From NCBI GenBank assembly GCA_951812975.1, contig CATOTC010000001.1:372001-436000 (forward strand): a DNA stretch of 64,000 nt, written 5' to 3'. Shown one piece after another: positions 1-8,558 of this stretch. The position numbers and the translations under genes were made by a program. The notes under the pieces were generated by a model. The model was not told where the DNA came from, searched no databases, and worked only from the letters and a program-made list of their open reading frames with translations. The number at the start of each line of letters is the position of its first letter. Position 1 is the stretch's first letter. This stretch comes from an uncultured Acidimicrobiales bacterium. GTDB lineage: Bacteria > Actinomycetota > Acidimicrobiia > Acidimicrobiales > Aldehydirespiratoraceae.

Positions 1-520
1 CCCGGAGCTTTGCATCCAAGTTCGATAAAGGCTCATCAAAGAGAATGACGCCAGCGCGCGTCGCCAGCGCCCGCGCCAAGGCAACGCGTTGTTGTTGACC
101 GCCCGACAGCGCCTCAGGGCGCTTCCGTCTCTGCGACTCAAGCGAGACATACCCGACTACCTCTTCCACGCGATCGCGACGGTCAGCTTTCGCCAGCTTC
201 TTGCGCCGAAGCCCGAAATCAATGTTGTCGTCGACCGTCATGTGTGGGAAGAGCGCGTAGGACTGAAACACCATTGCCGTATCGCGTTTCTCGGGCGGGA
301 CTGGCGTCACATCCAATGAGCCAAGCCAGATCCGTCCTTGCGTGGGCTCGAGGAACCCACCTACGAGCCTCAGTAGGGTGGTCTTCCCGCAACCGGATGG
401 TCCTAGCAACGTCACGAACTCGCCGGGAGCCGCTTCCACGCTGACGTCATCGAGAGCCTGAAAACCGTTGTCGAACACCATCGACACGCCGTCGGCCCTG
501 AGGGCCAGCTCCTCGCTCAT
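1..520 (-). CDS. ABC transporter ATP-binding protein, 3' part cut by window edge
   Basis: This is the ATPase of an ABC importer; about 173 residues are present and the gene runs off the left edge. Translation from the ATG at 520 gives Walker A GPSGCGKTT near residue 40, a Q-loop in MVFQSYALFPHMT, the signature LSGGQQQR and Walker B VILFDEP followed by LSNLDAKLR. The Q-loop and the SNLDAKLR end are typical of the sugar/polyamine (MalK/PotA/UgpC) branch. A GGAGGGGG-like Shine-Dalgarno lies just upstream. It is divergent from the ROK regulator, which probably controls it. The substrate cannot be read from this part. Confidence 0.93.
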   Translation of the reverse strand, partial: MSEELALRADGVSMVFDNGFQALDDVSVEAAPGEFVTLLGPSGCGKTTLLRLVGGFLEPTQGRIWLGSLDVTPVPPEKRDTAMVFQSYALFPHMTVDDNIDFGLRRKKLAKADRRDRVEEVVGYVSLESQRRKRPEALSGGQQQRVALARALATRAGVILFDEPLSNLDAKLR

Positions 521-555
521 GAGACCCCCTCCCAGGTAGCGTCGCTGCGATATTC

Positions 556-582
556 ATGCACTCTGTATGATACTATGTGCAT
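556..582. promoter_or_regulatory. Inverted repeat between the ABC gene and the ROK regulator
   Basis: The arms ATGCAC (556-561) and GTGCAT (577-582) are exact reverse complements 15 bases apart, in an AT-rich stretch of the divergent intergenic region. Position and symmetry fit an operator for the neighbouring ROK regulator. This is inference; no protein-binding evidence can be seen in sequence. Confidence 0.45.
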
Positions 583-740
583 ATTACTCGAGCCTTCCCA
601 GTTGTCAACCTGTCGACCTCTCCTGCGTTCGGTCTCGAGGGTCGCGGGGCAACAGCACCCGATTGAGGACTGCGTTGGGCGCCACGACCCGGCAGCAGAC
701 GGTACGCGGAGAATCGTGCTTGTCGTATTATACTTGCGGG

Positions 741-1859
741 ATGCGCGCCGCAGATTTGACTTTGAGCACCAATGAGCGCCTCGTCCTCGACACTGTGCGG
801 CTCGCCGAGCCCATCGCTCGCTCGGCCATACACGCCAAGGTGCCTCTCACGCAACCGTCGGTTCATCGCATTATCGACAACCTCACAGAAAAAGGGCTTC
901 TGCGAGCGGGCGCCGCCGTGGTCCGCGGCCCCGGGAAACCGAGCCCAAATATCCATCTAGACCGAGAACAGGTCTACTCAGCCGGCATCTCGATCAACAC
1001 CGACGACATCGTCGTGTGCTTGGCCAACCTCGCCTGCGAACCGCTGCACGAAACGACCCTTAGGGGCCAGTCGCGGGACCGCAAGCCGGCGCTCGCCCTC
1101 ATACGAGCCGAAATCGACGCAATGCTGAGCCAGCACCAAGCCGACCACACCAATCTGATCGGGATCGGCCTCGCAATCGCCGGTACGTTCCTCGATGACC
1201 GCAGCCACGTCAACGCTTCGCTGCCACTTCGCGATTGGAGCATGGTCAATCTCCACGAGGAGGCGGCAGAGTTCTTTGACACGGCCATCTGGGTCGAGAA
1301 CAACTGCACAACCGCAGCAATCGGCGAGAGTCTCATTGGGGCGGGCCGCCGGACGCAAAACTTCGTCTACCTCTCCTTCAACTACGGGTTCGGGGGCGGA
1401 GCGATAATCGATGGACAGCCCTACGTCGGAGCTCACGGCAACGCTGTCGAGATCTCGTCTATCTACTCCGAGGACGAAAAGCCGCTACGGCCCGCTCTAG
1501 AAAATCTTCTCGAGCACCTGCGAGCGCACGGTCACGACGTCAACAACGTCGAAGACCTTGCAGCCCTCAAGGCTGGTTGGACCGGTGTCGAAGAGTGGGT
1601 CGACCTGACTCTGCCAGCACTGAACCGCGCGATCTGGGCAATCCGCGCCATTCTCGATCCCGAGGTCATCGTGCTCGGCGGCGAACTTCCACAACCAATC
1701 GCCGACCTGTTCCTCCACAGACTCGCTATCTATAGCGTCGACCGGCACCGCTACGATGCGCCAGAGCCTCCTCCACAGATTGTCTTCACAGAGGCATCCA
1801 ACCTCGGACCGGCGCTGGGGGCGGCACTCTTGCCACTCAAGTCACGCCTGTTTGCCTAG
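741..1859 (+). CDS. ROK-family transcriptional regulator (NagC/XylR type)
   Basis: A predicted 372-residue repressor-like protein with an N-terminal winged helix-turn-helix (about residues 10-70) and a ROK sugar-kinase-like domain (about 85-370). The kinase fold is visible as IGIGLAIAGTF, VENNCTTAAIGE and the glycine-rich FNYGFGGGAIIDG. The CxCGxxGC zinc motif usual in ROK kinases and regulators is missing, so catalysis is unlikely. The reading frame is open from 567, but ATG 741 is the better start: a TATACT -10 box (729-734) lies six bases before it, giving a leaderless mRNA. It probably senses the sugar imported by the divergent ABC system. Confidence 0.88.
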   Translation: MRAADLTLSTNERLVLDTVRLAEPIARSAIHAKVPLTQPSVHRIIDNLTEKGLLRAGAAVVRGPGKPSPNIHLDREQVYSAGISINTDDIVVCLANLACEPLHETTLRGQSRDRKPALALIRAEIDAMLSQHQADHTNLIGIGLAIAGTFLDDRSHVNASLPLRDWSMVNLHEEAAEFFDTAIWVENNCTTAAIGESLIGAGRRTQNFVYLSFNYGFGGGAIIDGQPYVGAHGNAVEISSIYSEDEKPLRPALENLLEHLRAHGHDVNNVEDLAALKAGWTGVEEWVDLTLPALNRAIWAIRAILDPEVIVLGGELPQPIADLFLHRLAIYSVDRHRYDAPEPPPQIVFTEASNLGPALGAALLPLKSRLFA

Positions 1860-2379
1860 CAGACAGTTCCAGCGGTCCGACCGCCCCACCGACGCCACCG
1901 CGAGAACCGCCGGCGGCGGACGCTCGTCAAATGCGGTCCCGACTGATGAGCTCGGTCCACTTGCTAGTCGGTGGCGGTCCTGTCGAGCGTGCCCGAGACT
2001 CAGTTCAGGAGCCGACGGATTTGAAGCGCACGTCGGAGATCCTCTCCAACTGTGAACTCCATACCGTCGAAACCCAACCTCAGTGCGGCGAAACGTACGT
2101 TGCCACACAGTCCAGCCCTTAGTGCGCGGCGTGGCGAGGTCGACGTGTCGAAGACCTGCGCCTTGAGATCGAGAACTCCCTCCGAAACGATCCGCTGGCA
2201 GATGTTCAACACATCTGACTACCGACTCACAGAAGTACAACAACCCGATGCGAACGCCTTCATTCAAGACGTGGTCCCACTCAGCACCAGAGAATCGATC
2301 ATCTTAGTATCCGACAAAAACAGCCTCCCAACCAACGGGGAATGCTAGGCCAAACTCCCGTCCCCAATGTGCCCCACAG
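1860..2379. other. Gene-free stretch between the ROK regulator and the ispE terminator
   Basis: About 520 bases lie between the ROK stop codon and the hairpin after ispE. Several open frames of 60-140 codons cross it on both strands. None has a recognisable domain or ribosome-binding site, and their composition (Arg/Ser/Pro-rich, many Cys) looks like chance frames in GC-rich DNA. I see no RNA gene or mobile-element remnant here. Confidence 0.55.
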
Positions 2380-2422
2380 AGAGCACAGAGAGGACCCGCG
2401 CCAAGGGTCCTCTCTGTGCTCT
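2380..2422 (-). terminator. Perfect 18-bp hairpin after ispE, no U-tract
   Basis: The 18-base arms at 2380-2397 and 2405-2422 are exact reverse complements with a 7-base loop, 11 bases past the ispE stop codon. There is no run of T on either side. It is probably a transcription terminator or 3'-end stabiliser for the minus-strand operon ending in ispE. Confidence 0.75.
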
Positions 2423-2432
2423 TGAAGGGCCT

Positions 2433-3155
2433 CTACAGCGGGTCGCCAACGCCGCGGACGGTGCGGGCGACCAATAGGCCTTCGCCGGGGTGTTCGCCGT
2501 CGACCCACCAGGTGCTTCCGCTGCCCGCGAGCCGCGGGCGTTGACCCGAAGCATCGCCGAGTTGGTCGCGCCAGCGCCGCAACTCGGGAGCAACGGCCAG
2601 CGCGGCGGGTTCGAGGTCGTTGCCGTTGTCGCCGACGGGACCTCCGAGTCGGTCCCACTGTGCGTAGACCTCTGCGGTGGAGCAGTGGACCGGCGGGATC
2701 AACAGGGTGACCGTGCGCTCAACGAAGGGAAGCGGCTCGACTCTCTCTCCGATGCCGGTAACACGGGCCCGTCCGCCGTGAAGGCAAAAGGCCACGTCCG
2801 CACCGATTTCTGCTGCCTCGGTGAGGTCCGTATGACCGGCCCAGCGCAGGACCGCCGCGGCATCGGTAGAACCGCCGCCTAGTCCCGCGCCGGGCGGGAT
2901 GTGCTTGTGGAGTCGGACCGCCGCGGTGCGACCGCACAACTCGAGAGCCCGGCGCACGAGATTGTCCTGTTCGGCGCCCAAGCCCTGAGCGCTCTGGGGT
3001 CCGACGACCTCAAGGGAGTCGCCCTCAGACAGCTCGACCACGTCATAGAGGTCGAGGCTCACCATCTCGGCGTCGATCAGGTGGTAACCGTCCTCACGGA
3101 CTCCCGTGATGCTCAGCGTCACCGTCAACTTTGCAGGCGCATGAATCGCAACCAC
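2433..3155 (-). CDS. ispE: 4-diphosphocytidyl-2-C-methyl-D-erythritol kinase
   Basis: A GHMP-family kinase that phosphorylates CDP-methylerythritol with ATP in the MEP isoprenoid pathway. The N-terminus HAPAKLTVTLSITG, the ATP-binding PPGAGLGGGSTDAAA (about residues 87-101) and the C-terminal AGSGSTWWV are all family hallmarks. At 240 residues it is shorter than the usual 280-300; the shortening is mainly just after the glycine loop and at the C-terminus. GTG 3155 is chosen because a TAGCCT -10 box (3162-3167) lies six bases upstream and there is no Shine-Dalgarno. ispG, from the same pathway, is at the other end of the window. Confidence 0.92.
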   Translation of the reverse strand: MVAIHAPAKLTVTLSITGVREDGYHLIDAEMVSLDLYDVVELSEGDSLEVVGPQSAQGLGAEQDNLVRRALELCGRTAAVRLHKHIPPGAGLGGGSTDAAAVLRWAGHTDLTEAAEIGADVAFCLHGGRARVTGIGERVEPLPFVERTVTLLIPPVHCSTAEVYAQWDRLGGPVGDNGNDLEPAALAVAPELRRWRDQLGDASGQRPRLAGSGSTWWVDGEHPGEGLLVARTVRGVGDPL

Positions 3156-3219
3156 CCCGACAGGCTAAAGCATCCGCCGGCCGCGGAGGGTTGTTGTGCC
3201 CACGGCTAGGCTGCCCGCC

Positions 3220-4374
3220 ATGCAGATTGACACAACAGCGGTCGACTTGGCGCTCACCACAACCCGCGCAGTACGGCGAAGGTTGGACTTGGAACGGCCG
3301 GTCGACAGCCAGATCATCCTCGATTGCATCGACATCGCCGAACAGGCGCCTACTGGAGGCAACCAATCGAGCCGACGCTGGATCGTGGTGCGCGACCCCG
3401 ACTTGAAGGCAGAGCTGGCCCGGCTCTACCGCGAGGCCGCCGGAGACTTCATGATCGCTGCGCGCGACCGCCTGGAGGGCACCGACCATCCGAGCGCTCC
3501 GGCGATGCGTTCGGCGGCGTATCTGGCGGAGAACCTCGAAAAGGTCCCGGTGATCGTCATACCGATGATCGTGGGTCGCCACGACGGAAGCGGCGCTCCC
3601 GGACTGTTTGATTCGGTGATCCAGAGCGCCTGGAGTTTCTGTGTGGCCCTGCGGGCCCGCGGACTGGGCAGCGCCTGGACTACCGCAGTGCTCGCCAAGG
3701 CTCCAGAGCTCAAAGAGTTACTGGGGATTCCCGGCGAGATCACCGAGATCGCCATGTTGCCGGTCGCTTGGACCAAGGGCACCGATTTCCGTGCCGTTCC
3801 TCGAACCCCTGCACGCCAGATCACCTTCTTCGACGGCTACGGACTCACCTGTGAATCGGGTCCCGGAACTCCGGTGAGGATGGCTGACGGCCCCGGTGTC
3901 GTGGTGGAAACCGACATAGCGGCTCCGGTCGGTGAAGTGTGGGCTGCGGTGACCGACATCAACCTTCCTGCCAGCTTCTCCACCGAGTTCGTATCGGCTG
4001 CCTGGGACGACGGCCACGACGGTCCCGCGCTGGGGGCATCCTTCGTCGGGCAGAACAACCTCGAAGTACTGGGCGACTGGGAGGTTCGGTGCTATGTCGA
4101 CGTGTGCGACGAGCCCAAGGCCTTCGGTTGGTGCACCTCAGATCTTGACAGTCCCGGTGCTCGCTGGCGCTTCGAACTTCAGGATCTCATCGGCGGCGGG
4201 ACCCGTCTGCTGTTCCGCTTGTTGGTGGGGCCCGGCCGTTCCGGGCTCGACGCGTTCATCGAGCAGGCTCCCGACAAGGAGCACCGCTTGATCGCCAACC
4301 GCCTCAACGGACACAAGGCCAACATGACGCGGGTAGTGCAAGGCATCAAGGCTCGCCTCGAAGCTTCGGACTGA
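3220..4374 (+). CDS. Nitroreductase domain fused to a SRPBCC (START-like) domain
   Basis: A two-domain protein of 384 residues. Residues 1 to about 205 form an FMN-dependent nitroreductase (AEQAPTGGNQSSRRW motif). Residues about 218-382 form a SRPBCC/polyketide-cyclase-like hydrophobic-pocket domain, beginning VVVETDIAAPVGEVWAAV and ending in a long helix. A pocket fused to a flavin reductase suggests the second domain presents a hydrophobic substrate; this is inference. ATG 3220 follows a TAGGCT -10 box (3207-3212) by seven bases, so it is preferred over GTG 3196. It lies on the strand opposite to its housekeeping neighbours, breaking the rsmA-ispE pair. Confidence 0.85.
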   Translation: MQIDTTAVDLALTTTRAVRRRLDLERPVDSQIILDCIDIAEQAPTGGNQSSRRWIVVRDPDLKAELARLYREAAGDFMIAARDRLEGTDHPSAPAMRSAAYLAENLEKVPVIVIPMIVGRHDGSGAPGLFDSVIQSAWSFCVALRARGLGSAWTTAVLAKAPELKELLGIPGEITEIAMLPVAWTKGTDFRAVPRTPARQITFFDGYGLTCESGPGTPVRMADGPGVVVETDIAAPVGEVWAAVTDINLPASFSTEFVSAAWDDGHDGPALGASFVGQNNLEVLGDWEVRCYVDVCDEPKAFGWCTSDLDSPGARWRFELQDLIGGGTRLLFRLLVGPGRSGLDAFIEQAPDKEHRLIANRLNGHKANMTRVVQGIKARLEASD

Positions 4375-4379
4375 ACCGG

Positions 4380-5213
4380 TTACTCAGGGGCCGCAGGGCC
4401 GAAGTCGGCGACTGCGGCCAGTCGAGACCAGTCGTTGAGCGACAGTGTCTCAGGCCGTGCCCTGCTGTCGACCCCCGCACTCTCGAAGCCTGCGGCGTCG
4501 ACAAATGCGGCCAGGGACCGTCGCAGCATCTTGCGCCGCTGACCATAACCGGCGCGCAGCAGCGCACCGATCAATTCCAGCGGTTCCTCGACCGGTGGAA
4601 CGGGGTGTCGATCGATCTGCACGAGCACGGACTCGACCTTGGGTCTCGGGTAGAACACCGTCTCCGGGACGCGACCGACCAGTCTCGCGGTGCCGTGGTA
4701 GGCGACGAGCAACGACGGGATTCCCACCGCCCTGTCGCCCGCTTTCGCCGCCAGACGCTCCCCCACCTCACGCTGCACCATGACCAACATCGATTTCAAC
4801 GCCGCCACGTTGCCCAGGAGGTCGACGACCAGCGATGCGGCGATGTTGTAGGGAAGGTTGGCTACGAGACGCCAGTCGTTGCGCCCCGCGAGGAGTGCCG
4901 GCCAGTCGAGGGTCCGCGCGTCGTCCTCCACCACCCGCACATCGTGGTCGGCGACCACATCTCGAAGCGCCCGGGCCAGACCGCTGTCAACCTCGACGGC
5001 AGTGACCTCTGCGCCGGTTTCGGCCAGTGCCAGGGTGAGTGATCCCAGACCGGCGCCGATCTCAACAATCGCTTCACCGGTGCCCGCTCCGGACAGCTTG
5101 GCGATACGGCGCACAGTGTTGGGATCGACCACGAAGTTCTGACCCAGTCCGCGGCGAGGCTCCAGACCATGGGAGCCAAGGATCGCGAGCAGCTGTTGAG
5201 GTGAGTGCGTCAC
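4380..5213 (-). CDS. rsmA: 16S rRNA (adenine1518/1519-N6)-dimethyltransferase
   Basis: RsmA/KsgA dimethylates two adenines in the 3' terminal helix of 16S rRNA, using S-adenosylmethionine, late in 30S assembly. Visible motifs are RRGLGQNFVVD, the SAM loop VEIGAGLGSLTLAL, the catalytic NLPYNI, and FYPRPKVESVLV. GTG 5213 gives 277 residues, the normal size; the frame stays open far upstream only because it shadows the neighbouring rpf gene. It starts 17 bases after the rpf stop codon, so the two genes are probably co-transcribed. Confidence 0.95.
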   Translation of the reverse strand: MTHSPQQLLAILGSHGLEPRRGLGQNFVVDPNTVRRIAKLSGAGTGEAIVEIGAGLGSLTLALAETGAEVTAVEVDSGLARALRDVVADHDVRVVEDDARTLDWPALLAGRNDWRLVANLPYNIAASLVVDLLGNVAALKSMLVMVQREVGERLAAKAGDRAVGIPSLLVAYHGTARLVGRVPETVFYPRPKVESVLVQIDRHPVPPVEEPLELIGALLRAGYGQRRKMLRRSLAAFVDAAGFESAGVDSRARPETLSLNDWSRLAAVADFGPAAPE

Positions 5214-5230
5214 TGTGTTCGCGGCGCACC

Positions 5231-5974
5231 CTACAGGTACCCGAGTCTCCTCGAACAGGCAGGCCACGGTGCCCAACCGTTGATGTCCCACAGCGCCTGC
5301 GCCATCCGATCCTGATCCGCCGGTGACGCCTCGGCAGGATCGACCCCGACGAGGTAGTCGGCTCCGATCTGGGGCGCCACCCAGTCCCATGTCGAGCGGG
5401 AGAACTGATAGGCGCCTCGATACCGACCAGCAGGGCTGATGCTGATGGCGCGGTAGTTCCCCGAAGACTCGCACTGTCGCAGCGCCTCCCACTGTTCCTC
5501 TGTTGGAACCGTGGCGGCAGCGGTCGTGCTGGGTGCAGTCGTGGCGGTCGTCTCGCCGCCAGTCTCGGTCTCGCCTTCGGTTGAGCCCGTCGTTGCAAGT
5601 GCTGCCGATTCCGGAGCCCCTGTTGTAGGGGGAGCGGTCGTAGGGGGCGCGGTGGTCGGCGGGGCCGTCGTTGCCGGAACCTGTGCTGCCGTCGTGGCCG
5701 CCGCGGCTTGAGACTCTTGTTCCGCGCGGGCCTGCGCAGCCAACGACAGCGCTCGGGTACGGGCGTCGTCGCGGTGTTGTTGATGCGCCTCCGTCCATGC
5801 TGCCGCGCGGTCAGAGAACGCCTGAAGGTCAACCGACTCAAGCGGGATCAAGTGACTCTCCACAGGCTGTTCATTAGCTGAGGTTGCGGTTGTGGAAAAG
5901 TAAAGACCCAGCAAGATCGAGACCGCTACCGAGGCGCCAATGAGCTTGCGTTGTCCGTTTCCGATGGCGTCCAG
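5231..5974 (-). CDS. Resuscitation-promoting-factor-like secreted muralytic protein, probable CTG start
   Basis: A cell-wall lytic transglycosylase-like protein. The C-terminal ~85 residues match the Rpf/transglycosylase-like domain: WEALRQCESSGNYRA with the catalytic Glu, then GRYRGAYQFSRSTWDWV and a conserved NGWAPWPACS end. A Thr/Ala/Pro-rich linker with PPTTA repeats precedes it. In the N-terminal region no ATG, GTG or TTG exists between the upstream in-frame TAG and TTG 5914, which would start inside the hydrophobic segment. CTG 5974 lies nine bases after GGAAGG and gives a complete signal anchor (n-region with GNGQRK, then about 16 hydrophobic residues), 247 residues in total. The metG-tatD-rpf-rsmA order matches mycobacterial rpfB. 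Confidence 0.85.
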   Translation of the reverse strand: MDAIGNGQRKLIGASVAVSILLGLYFSTTATSANEQPVESHLIPLESVDLQAFSDRAAAWTEAHQQHRDDARTRALSLAAQARAEQESQAAAATTAAQVPATTAPPTTAPPTTAPPTTGAPESAALATTGSTEGETETGGETTATTAPSTTAAATVPTEEQWEALRQCESSGNYRAISISPAGRYRGAYQFSRSTWDWVAPQIGADYLVGVDPAEASPADQDRMAQALWDINGWAPWPACSRRLGYL

Positions 5975-6003
5975 AACAGTGGTCCTTCCCGCTGGCTATC
6001 CCG

Positions 6004-6009
6004 TCTATA
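6004..6009 (-). promoter_or_regulatory. Candidate -10 box for rpf-rsmA
   Basis: On the minus strand the sequence reads TATAGA, about 30 bases before the proposed CTG start and 20 bases before the GGAAGG ribosome-binding site. It is the best -10 element in the 143-base tatD-rpf gap. No convincing -35 is visible. Confidence 0.35.
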
Positions 6010-6117
6010 CGGTGATTAACCTGGTAAGGCGTTCAACTGTAATGTGACGCTCAGCACATCCGCAATACTCCGCCAGTCGCGATGCCCCGCGTGGTGCCGA
6101 GGTGGCCCGGTGTGCGT

Positions 6118-6870
6118 TCATACAGCATCGAGCCCGTAGAACGACGACGAGGTTTTCCACACCATCGTTTCGACTTCCTCCACAGGAAGCCCCTTGACGT
6201 CGGCTACTGCCGCTCCGACCAAGGGAAGCAGCGCCGGGCGGTTGGGTTTGCCGCGATGGGGAACCGGTGCCAGATAGGGGCTGTCAGTCTCTACGAGCAA
6301 CCGCTCGAGGGGACACATCAATGCGGCTTCACGCAACTCATCAGCACTCGAGAACGTGACGATTCCGGAGAAGGAGACCAAAGCGCCTCTGGCGAGACAC
6401 TGTTCGAGTTCGGCTGTGCCGCCGGTGAAACAGTGGAACACGAGCCGCTCAGGGACGCCCTCCCGATCAAGGACCTCGAACGTCTCCGGCCATGCGCTGC
6501 GGGAGTGGATCATCAACGGGAGATGGTGGCGATGCGCCAGGCCGATCTGTCGGGCGAACATGTCGACCTGAGCGCGGCGCGGCGAATGGTCGTAGTGGAA
6601 GTCGAGCCCGCACTCCCCGACCGCCACGACTTCAGGCGACGCCAACAGCTCCTCGAGCCCGTCGATTCCAGTCTTGGCGTCATGGGGGTGAACTCCTGCG
6701 GTCGCCCAGACGCCGTCGAGCCCGCGGGCCAGAGCGATCATCTCCGACGACCCCTCAACCCCGGTGCCGACGGTGATCAGGCGCTCAACGCCTGCCGCGC
6801 GTGCTTCGTCTGCAAGCCGGCGACCCTCCACACCCGAGGGGAGGTGGCAGTGCTGGTCGATCCAGGCCAT
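6118..6870 (-). CDS. tatD: TatD-family metal-dependent hydrolase (DNase)
   Basis: A 250-residue TIM-barrel metallohydrolase related to TatD/YcfH 3'-5' DNases. Metal ligands are visible in order: DQHCHLP near the N-terminus, the Glu of GECGLDFHYD, the His of MIHSRSA, the His of VFHCFTG and the Asp of VETDSPYLAP. ATG 6870 is six bases downstream of the metG stop codon, so the two genes are coupled. The frame extends further upstream only through metG. Confidence 0.93.
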   Translation of the reverse strand: MAWIDQHCHLPSGVEGRRLADEARAAGVERLITVGTGVEGSSEMIALARGLDGVWATAGVHPHDAKTGIDGLEELLASPEVVAVGECGLDFHYDHSPRRAQVDMFARQIGLAHRHHLPLMIHSRSAWPETFEVLDREGVPERLVFHCFTGGTAELEQCLARGALVSFSGIVTFSSADELREAALMCPLERLLVETDSPYLAPVPHRGKPNRPALLPLVGAAVADVKGLPVEEVETMVWKTSSSFYGLDAV

Positions 6871-6875
6871 GCGGC

Positions 6876-8504
6876 TCAGTCCAGAATCGCGTCGATGTCC
6901 ACCTTCGCGAACAGTGGGGTCGGCTTGGGTATCTCGGTGCCCGGCGGTACCGGCTTGCGGACCCAACCGTCGAGTGGTCCCAGAATCTCTTCAAGCCGGG
7001 CAGACGAGAACGGCAGGAACGGAGCCAAGCCGACACGGATGCCGTTGATCGCGTCGAGTGCGGTGGCGAGCACCGTGGCGCTTCGTGCGGAATCAGTCTT
7101 GGCCAGCTTCCACGGCTCGGTGGCGTTGAGATAGGTGTTGATCGCCTGCGCACCGCTCATCGCCATGCGCAGCGCGGCACGCAACTCGACTCGCTCGAAT
7201 TCCTGACCGCAGGCCGCGAGAGTCTCATCGACGGTAGCCAGCAGTGCCTGGTCCTCCGCAGTGCGGTCGACCGACGCGGGCTGAACGCCGTGGTTGTTGT
7301 GCAGCATCGACAACACCCGGTTGACGAGGTTTCCCCAGTTGGCAACCAATTCCTCGTTGATCCGACGGGCGATCGACTCGATCGACACCTCGGTGTCGGC
7401 CTGCTCGGGGAAATTGGCGGCCAGGGCGTAACGCAGCCCGTCGGGTTCGAACAGTGCCAGGCCCTCGTCGATCGTCAGGCCGACGCCGCGGCTCGCAGAC
7501 GCCTTCCCGCCCTTGAAGGTGACGTACTGGTTGGCGGGCACATCGTCGGGCAGATGGAGGTTTCCCGCTCCGATCAGCTGAGCAGGCCAGAACAGGCAGT
7601 GGAACGGGATGTTGTCCTTGCCGATGAAATAGACGTGCCGACTCTGGTCGTTCTCCCACCAGCGTCGCCACGCATCTTCGTCTCCTTGCAGGGCTGACCA
7701 TTCCTTGGAGGCCGACAGATAGCCGATCACTGCGTCGTACCAGACGTAGATGCGCTTGCCCGGGCCGAGGTCGTCGACGGGCAGTTCAATCCCCCACTCG
7801 ATATCGCGGGTGATGGCCCGATCGAGCAGTCCCTCTTTGAGGTATCCGCGCACGAAGTTGAGAACATGCGGCCGCCAATACGACTTGTCCTTGTAGATCT
7901 CAGCGAGCCGCTCCGTGAAATCGGAGTATCGGAAATAGAAGTGTTCGGTCTCCCGTCGCTGTGGAGTCGCACCGCTGATCTTCGAACGTGGGTTGCCGAG
8001 ATCCAGGGCGTCGAGCGTCTGCCCGCAGGCGTCGCACTGGTCGCCGCGGGCCTCGGCATAACCGCAGTGCGGACATGTGCCTTCGATATAGCGGTCCGGC
8101 AGGAATCGGTGGGCCTCGGGGTCGTAATACTGTTCGGAGACTCTGCGGTCGATGTGGCCGTTCTGCAACTGCGCTAAGAACATCTCCTGGGTGACTCGGG
8201 CATGGTTCTCGGTGCCGGTGGTCGTGAACAGGTCCCAGGAGAATCCCAGTTCGTCCCATTGCCGCACGAACTCGGAGTGGTAGCGGTCAACAATCGCGCT
8301 GGGAGTCACTCCCTCGCTCTCCGCTCGCACCGTGATCGGCGTGCCATGGACATCCGAACCACTGACCATCAGCACTTCGTTGCCCACGATCCGCTGATGG
8401 CGGGCGAACACATCGGCCGGTAGATAGGCCCCTGAGAGATGGCCGAGGTGACGCGAACCCGAGGCATACGGCCATGCAACGGCAACGAGAACTGGAACAG
8501 ACAT
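6876..8504 (-). CDS. metG: Methionyl-tRNA synthetase
   Basis: A class I aminoacyl-tRNA synthetase of 542 residues that charges tRNA-Met. It has the HIGH motif as HLGH (residues 19-22), a zinc knuckle CPHCGYA...CDACG in the connective peptide, and the second signature as KASASRG after FKGG. The second lysine of KMSKS is therefore replaced by Ala, a departure from the textbook motif. There is no C-terminal tRNA-binding extension. ATG 8504 follows a TAGCCT box (8512-8517) by seven bases, indicating a leaderless transcript. It heads the metG-tatD pair. Confidence 0.95.
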   Translation of the reverse strand: MSVPVLVAVAWPYASGSRHLGHLSGAYLPADVFARHQRIVGNEVLMVSGSDVHGTPITVRAESEGVTPSAIVDRYHSEFVRQWDELGFSWDLFTTTGTENHARVTQEMFLAQLQNGHIDRRVSEQYYDPEAHRFLPDRYIEGTCPHCGYAEARGDQCDACGQTLDALDLGNPRSKISGATPQRRETEHFYFRYSDFTERLAEIYKDKSYWRPHVLNFVRGYLKEGLLDRAITRDIEWGIELPVDDLGPGKRIYVWYDAVIGYLSASKEWSALQGDEDAWRRWWENDQSRHVYFIGKDNIPFHCLFWPAQLIGAGNLHLPDDVPANQYVTFKGGKASASRGVGLTIDEGLALFEPDGLRYALAANFPEQADTEVSIESIARRINEELVANWGNLVNRVLSMLHNNHGVQPASVDRTAEDQALLATVDETLAACGQEFERVELRAALRMAMSGAQAINTYLNATEPWKLAKTDSARSATVLATALDAINGIRVGLAPFLPFSSARLEEILGPLDGWVRKPVPPGTEIPKPTPLFAKVDIDAILD

Positions 8505-8558
8505 CAGCCTGAGGCTACCGGAGCATCCGAGCGCCCAAGGGTCAATTCAGCACAGCTG

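Noticed and set aside
1842-2267. A 141-codon minus-strand frame and overlapping plus-strand frames in the 1.86-2.38 kb gap
   Set aside because: No domain, no ribosome-binding site or leaderless box, and chance-like composition; it also overlaps the end of the ROK gene.
6082-7697. Long plus-strand frames over tatD and metG (350 and 298 codons)
   Set aside because: They are antisense shadows of two strongly supported minus-strand genes in GC-rich DNA.
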